Shown one piece after another: positions 62,767-64,000 of a DNA stretch of 64,000 bases. Every line of letters begins with the position of its first letter. Within the stretch, counting starts at the first letter, position 1. A program made the position numbers and the translations under genes. Source of the DNA: Pseudomonas frederiksbergensis. Its GTDB lineage: Bacteria; Pseudomonadota; Gammaproteobacteria; Pseudomonadales; Pseudomonadaceae. Under the pieces are notes generated by a model. The model made no database searches, was not told the DNA's origin, and worked only from the letters and a program-made list of their open reading frames with translations. The stretch spans positions 62,001-126,000 of the forward strand of contig NZ_MOBP01000002.1 of assembly GCF_003732665.1 (NCBI RefSeq). Direction: 5' to 3'.

Positions 62767-62860
62767 GGTGAATAACTGCTACTCAAATAAGGCGTCTACT
62801 GGCTGGATTTTGCATGGGACATAGTTGGCGCATCCCCCGCCCAACGCAAGGAAATACGCC

Positions 62861-63523
62861 ATGACACTGCAATCGAAACTCGACGCCCTGAAACACGAAT
62901 TCGAAACCAGGATGGCACCGCCACCTGTCGTGGAAGCGCTGCACCGCGCTGTCGCGGAGCTGATCGCCAGCGGTGCGCCAGACCGTGCGCTGAAGGCAGG
63001 GGATGCAGCGCCTGCTTTTTTGCTGCCCGACCCGGACGGTGAAATGGTGTCTTCCAAAGAGCTTCTGGCCAAAGGACCGCTCGTGCTGACGTTTTACCGC
63101 GGCGTGTGGTGCCCATACTGCAATTACGATTTGCAGGCGATGGAAGAAGCCCGCCACAGCATCGAAGCGCTCGGCGCCACCCTGGTTGCCGTGTCGCAAC
63201 AAACCGCCGCCAACAGCCGCAAGTCCCGGCGCGACAACAAACTCGGCTTCCCGATCCTTGGCGACAAGGGCGGTGACCTGGCGGCTGCGTTCGGTGTGCG
63301 CTGGAACGTTCCCGATTACCTGCAACCCATCCATAAAGCCGTTGGTGCCGACATCTCGGTGTTCAACGGCGAAGACAGCTGGACCCTGCCGATGCCAGCC
63401 CGTTATGTGATTGGTCAGGACGGCATCATCCAATACGCCGAAGTAAACGCCGATTACACCTTGCGCCCTGAACCGTCGGAGGTGCTGCCTACCCTGGAAC
63501 GCCTGATGACGAATGCAGCCTGA
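62861..63523 (+). CDS. Peroxiredoxin-like (AhpC/TSA) protein
   Basis: 220 aa from the ATG at 62861. Thioredoxin-fold with Cys84 and Cys87 in GVWCPYCNYDL; contains AGDAAPAFLLPDPDG and LVAVSQQTAANS. The CxxC spacing is unlike typical 2-Cys Prx (VCP near residue 50) and fits the PRX-like1 group (thiol-disulfide or quinone-linked peroxide reduction). N-terminal helix (KLDALKHEFETRM) is characteristic of that group. Regulated by the divergent LysR. Confidence 0.85.
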   Translation: MTLQSKLDALKHEFETRMAPPPVVEALHRAVAELIASGAPDRALKAGDAAPAFLLPDPDGEMVSSKELLAKGPLVLTFYRGVWCPYCNYDLQAMEEARHSIEALGATLVAVSQQTAANSRKSRRDNKLGFPILGDKGGDLAAAFGVRWNVPDYLQPIHKAVGADISVFNGEDSWTLPMPARYVIGQDGIIQYAEVNADYTLRPEPSEVLPTLERLMTNAA

Positions 63524-63582
63524 GGCTGACATCCGCTAATCGCCCCATCCCCACCCTTTTCTTACTGTCGAGAGGTTCAACC

Positions 63583-64000
63583 ATGTCAGCCTTATTCCAG
63601 ACCTTCACCCTCAAGAGCGTGACCCTTCGAAACCGCATCGTCGTGACACCGATGTGCCAATACTCCTCTATCGACGGCGTGGCCAACGAATGGCACTACA
63701 GCCATTACGCATCATTGGCACGGGGCGGTGCCGGTCTGGTGGTGGTTGAAGCCACCGCCGTGTCCCCCGAGGGGCGAATCACCCCCGGTTGCGCCGGCCT
63801 GTGGAATGACGAGCAGGCACAAGCGCTACTGCCGATCGTGCAATCGATCAAGTCCGCCGGCGCCATCGCCGGCATCCAGCTTGGCCATGCCGGGCGCAAG
63901 GCCAGCGCGAACCGTCCTTGGGAAGGTGACGACCATATCGCTGTGGATGACGCGGCAGGCTGGGAGACGCTGTCGGCATCCGCCATCGCATTGGGCGGCG
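63583..64000 (+). CDS. OYE-family NADH:flavin oxidoreductase (partial, runs off window)
   Basis: First 139 codons of an Old Yellow Enzyme-type flavoprotein. N-terminus VTLRNRIVVTPMCQYSSIDGVANEWHYSHYASLARGGAGLVVVEATAVSPEGRITPGCAGLW and IQLGHAGRKA are YqjM/XenA-like hallmarks (CQYS). Reduces activated alkenes or nitro/enone xenobiotics via FMN. Gene truncated by the window edge. Operon with the peroxiredoxin-like gene 59 bp upstream. Confidence 0.93.
   Translation, partial: MSALFQTFTLKSVTLRNRIVVTPMCQYSSIDGVANEWHYSHYASLARGGAGLVVVEATAVSPEGRITPGCAGLWNDEQAQALLPIVQSIKSAGAIAGIQLGHAGRKASANRPWEGDDHIAVDDAAGWETLSASAIALGG

Overview
The window looks like a chromosomal segment of a fluorescent-group Pseudomonas. 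This rests on high-GC codon usage, many REP/BIME palindromes of the GTGGGAGCGGGCTTGCTCGC type, the kdpFABCDE order, aguA/aguB with PotF-like binding proteins, and a high density of LysR/TetR/MarR regulators next to short catabolic or detoxification units. No phage, transposase, integrase or CRISPR array was found. It is accessory-rich chromosome rather than a genomic island. The species call is inference from gene content only.

Layout. 0-5 kb: a small secreted repeat protein, LysE and SBF-like transporters, then a leftward operon pairing a haem-oxygenase-like iron enzyme with a methyltransferase. 5-8.4 kb: GST, cytochrome c, two small exported proteins and an outer-membrane barrel protein. 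8.4-12.3 kb: a tandem 126-bp repeat, then a PotF-like binding protein and an FAD amine oxidase-like enzyme with a divergent LysR regulator. 12.3-12.9 kb: a deletion scar joining the 3' remnants of two divergent genes. 12.9-19 kb: regulator/enzyme pairs (MarR-SDR, TetR-hydrolase, AraC-SDR plus a saccharopine-dehydrogenase-like protein). 19-25 kb: tRNA-Gln and an agmatine cluster (Tat-exported agmatine deiminase paralogue, PotF-like protein, AguB, AguA) with a divergent LysR regulator. 25-32.4 kb: DUF2790 protein, LysR, aldo/keto reductase and a tripartite HlyD-EmrB-OMF efflux operon with a divergent TetR. 32.4-36.8 kb: mug, then a polyphosphate locus (ppx and ppk2 divergent) followed by a diguanylate cyclase, with three Pho-box-like promoters. 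36.8-43.3 kb: a 6-unit BIME array, map with a ParD-like gene, a candidate structured RNA, a PtrR-like regulator with Sad, and an HTH-GNAT fusion. 43.3-51.4 kb: the complete kdp potassium-uptake operon with an extra 31-codon ORF at its head. 51.4-53.3 kb: two more BIME arrays around a VOC gene. 53.3-56.6 kb: FCD-type GntR with a DUF1989 protein, an 18x13-residue secreted repeat protein, and msrA. 56.7-64 kb: small lipoprotein, RidA, two tandem Ohr peroxidases with an OhrR-like regulator, TrmK, TspO, an esterase, LysR, a peroxiredoxin-like protein and the start of an OYE-family reductase.

How the parts work together. Polyamine/agmatine uptake and catabolism, phosphate-responsive polyphosphate turnover, K+ homeostasis and peroxide defence each form a self-contained module with its own regulator. 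The least explained items are the repeat-protein pair, the structured RNA at 38.85-39.08 kb, the Pho-controlled locus that extends to a c-di-GMP enzyme, the haem-oxygenase-like/methyltransferase operon, and the 135-bp period shared by three separate BIME arrays.
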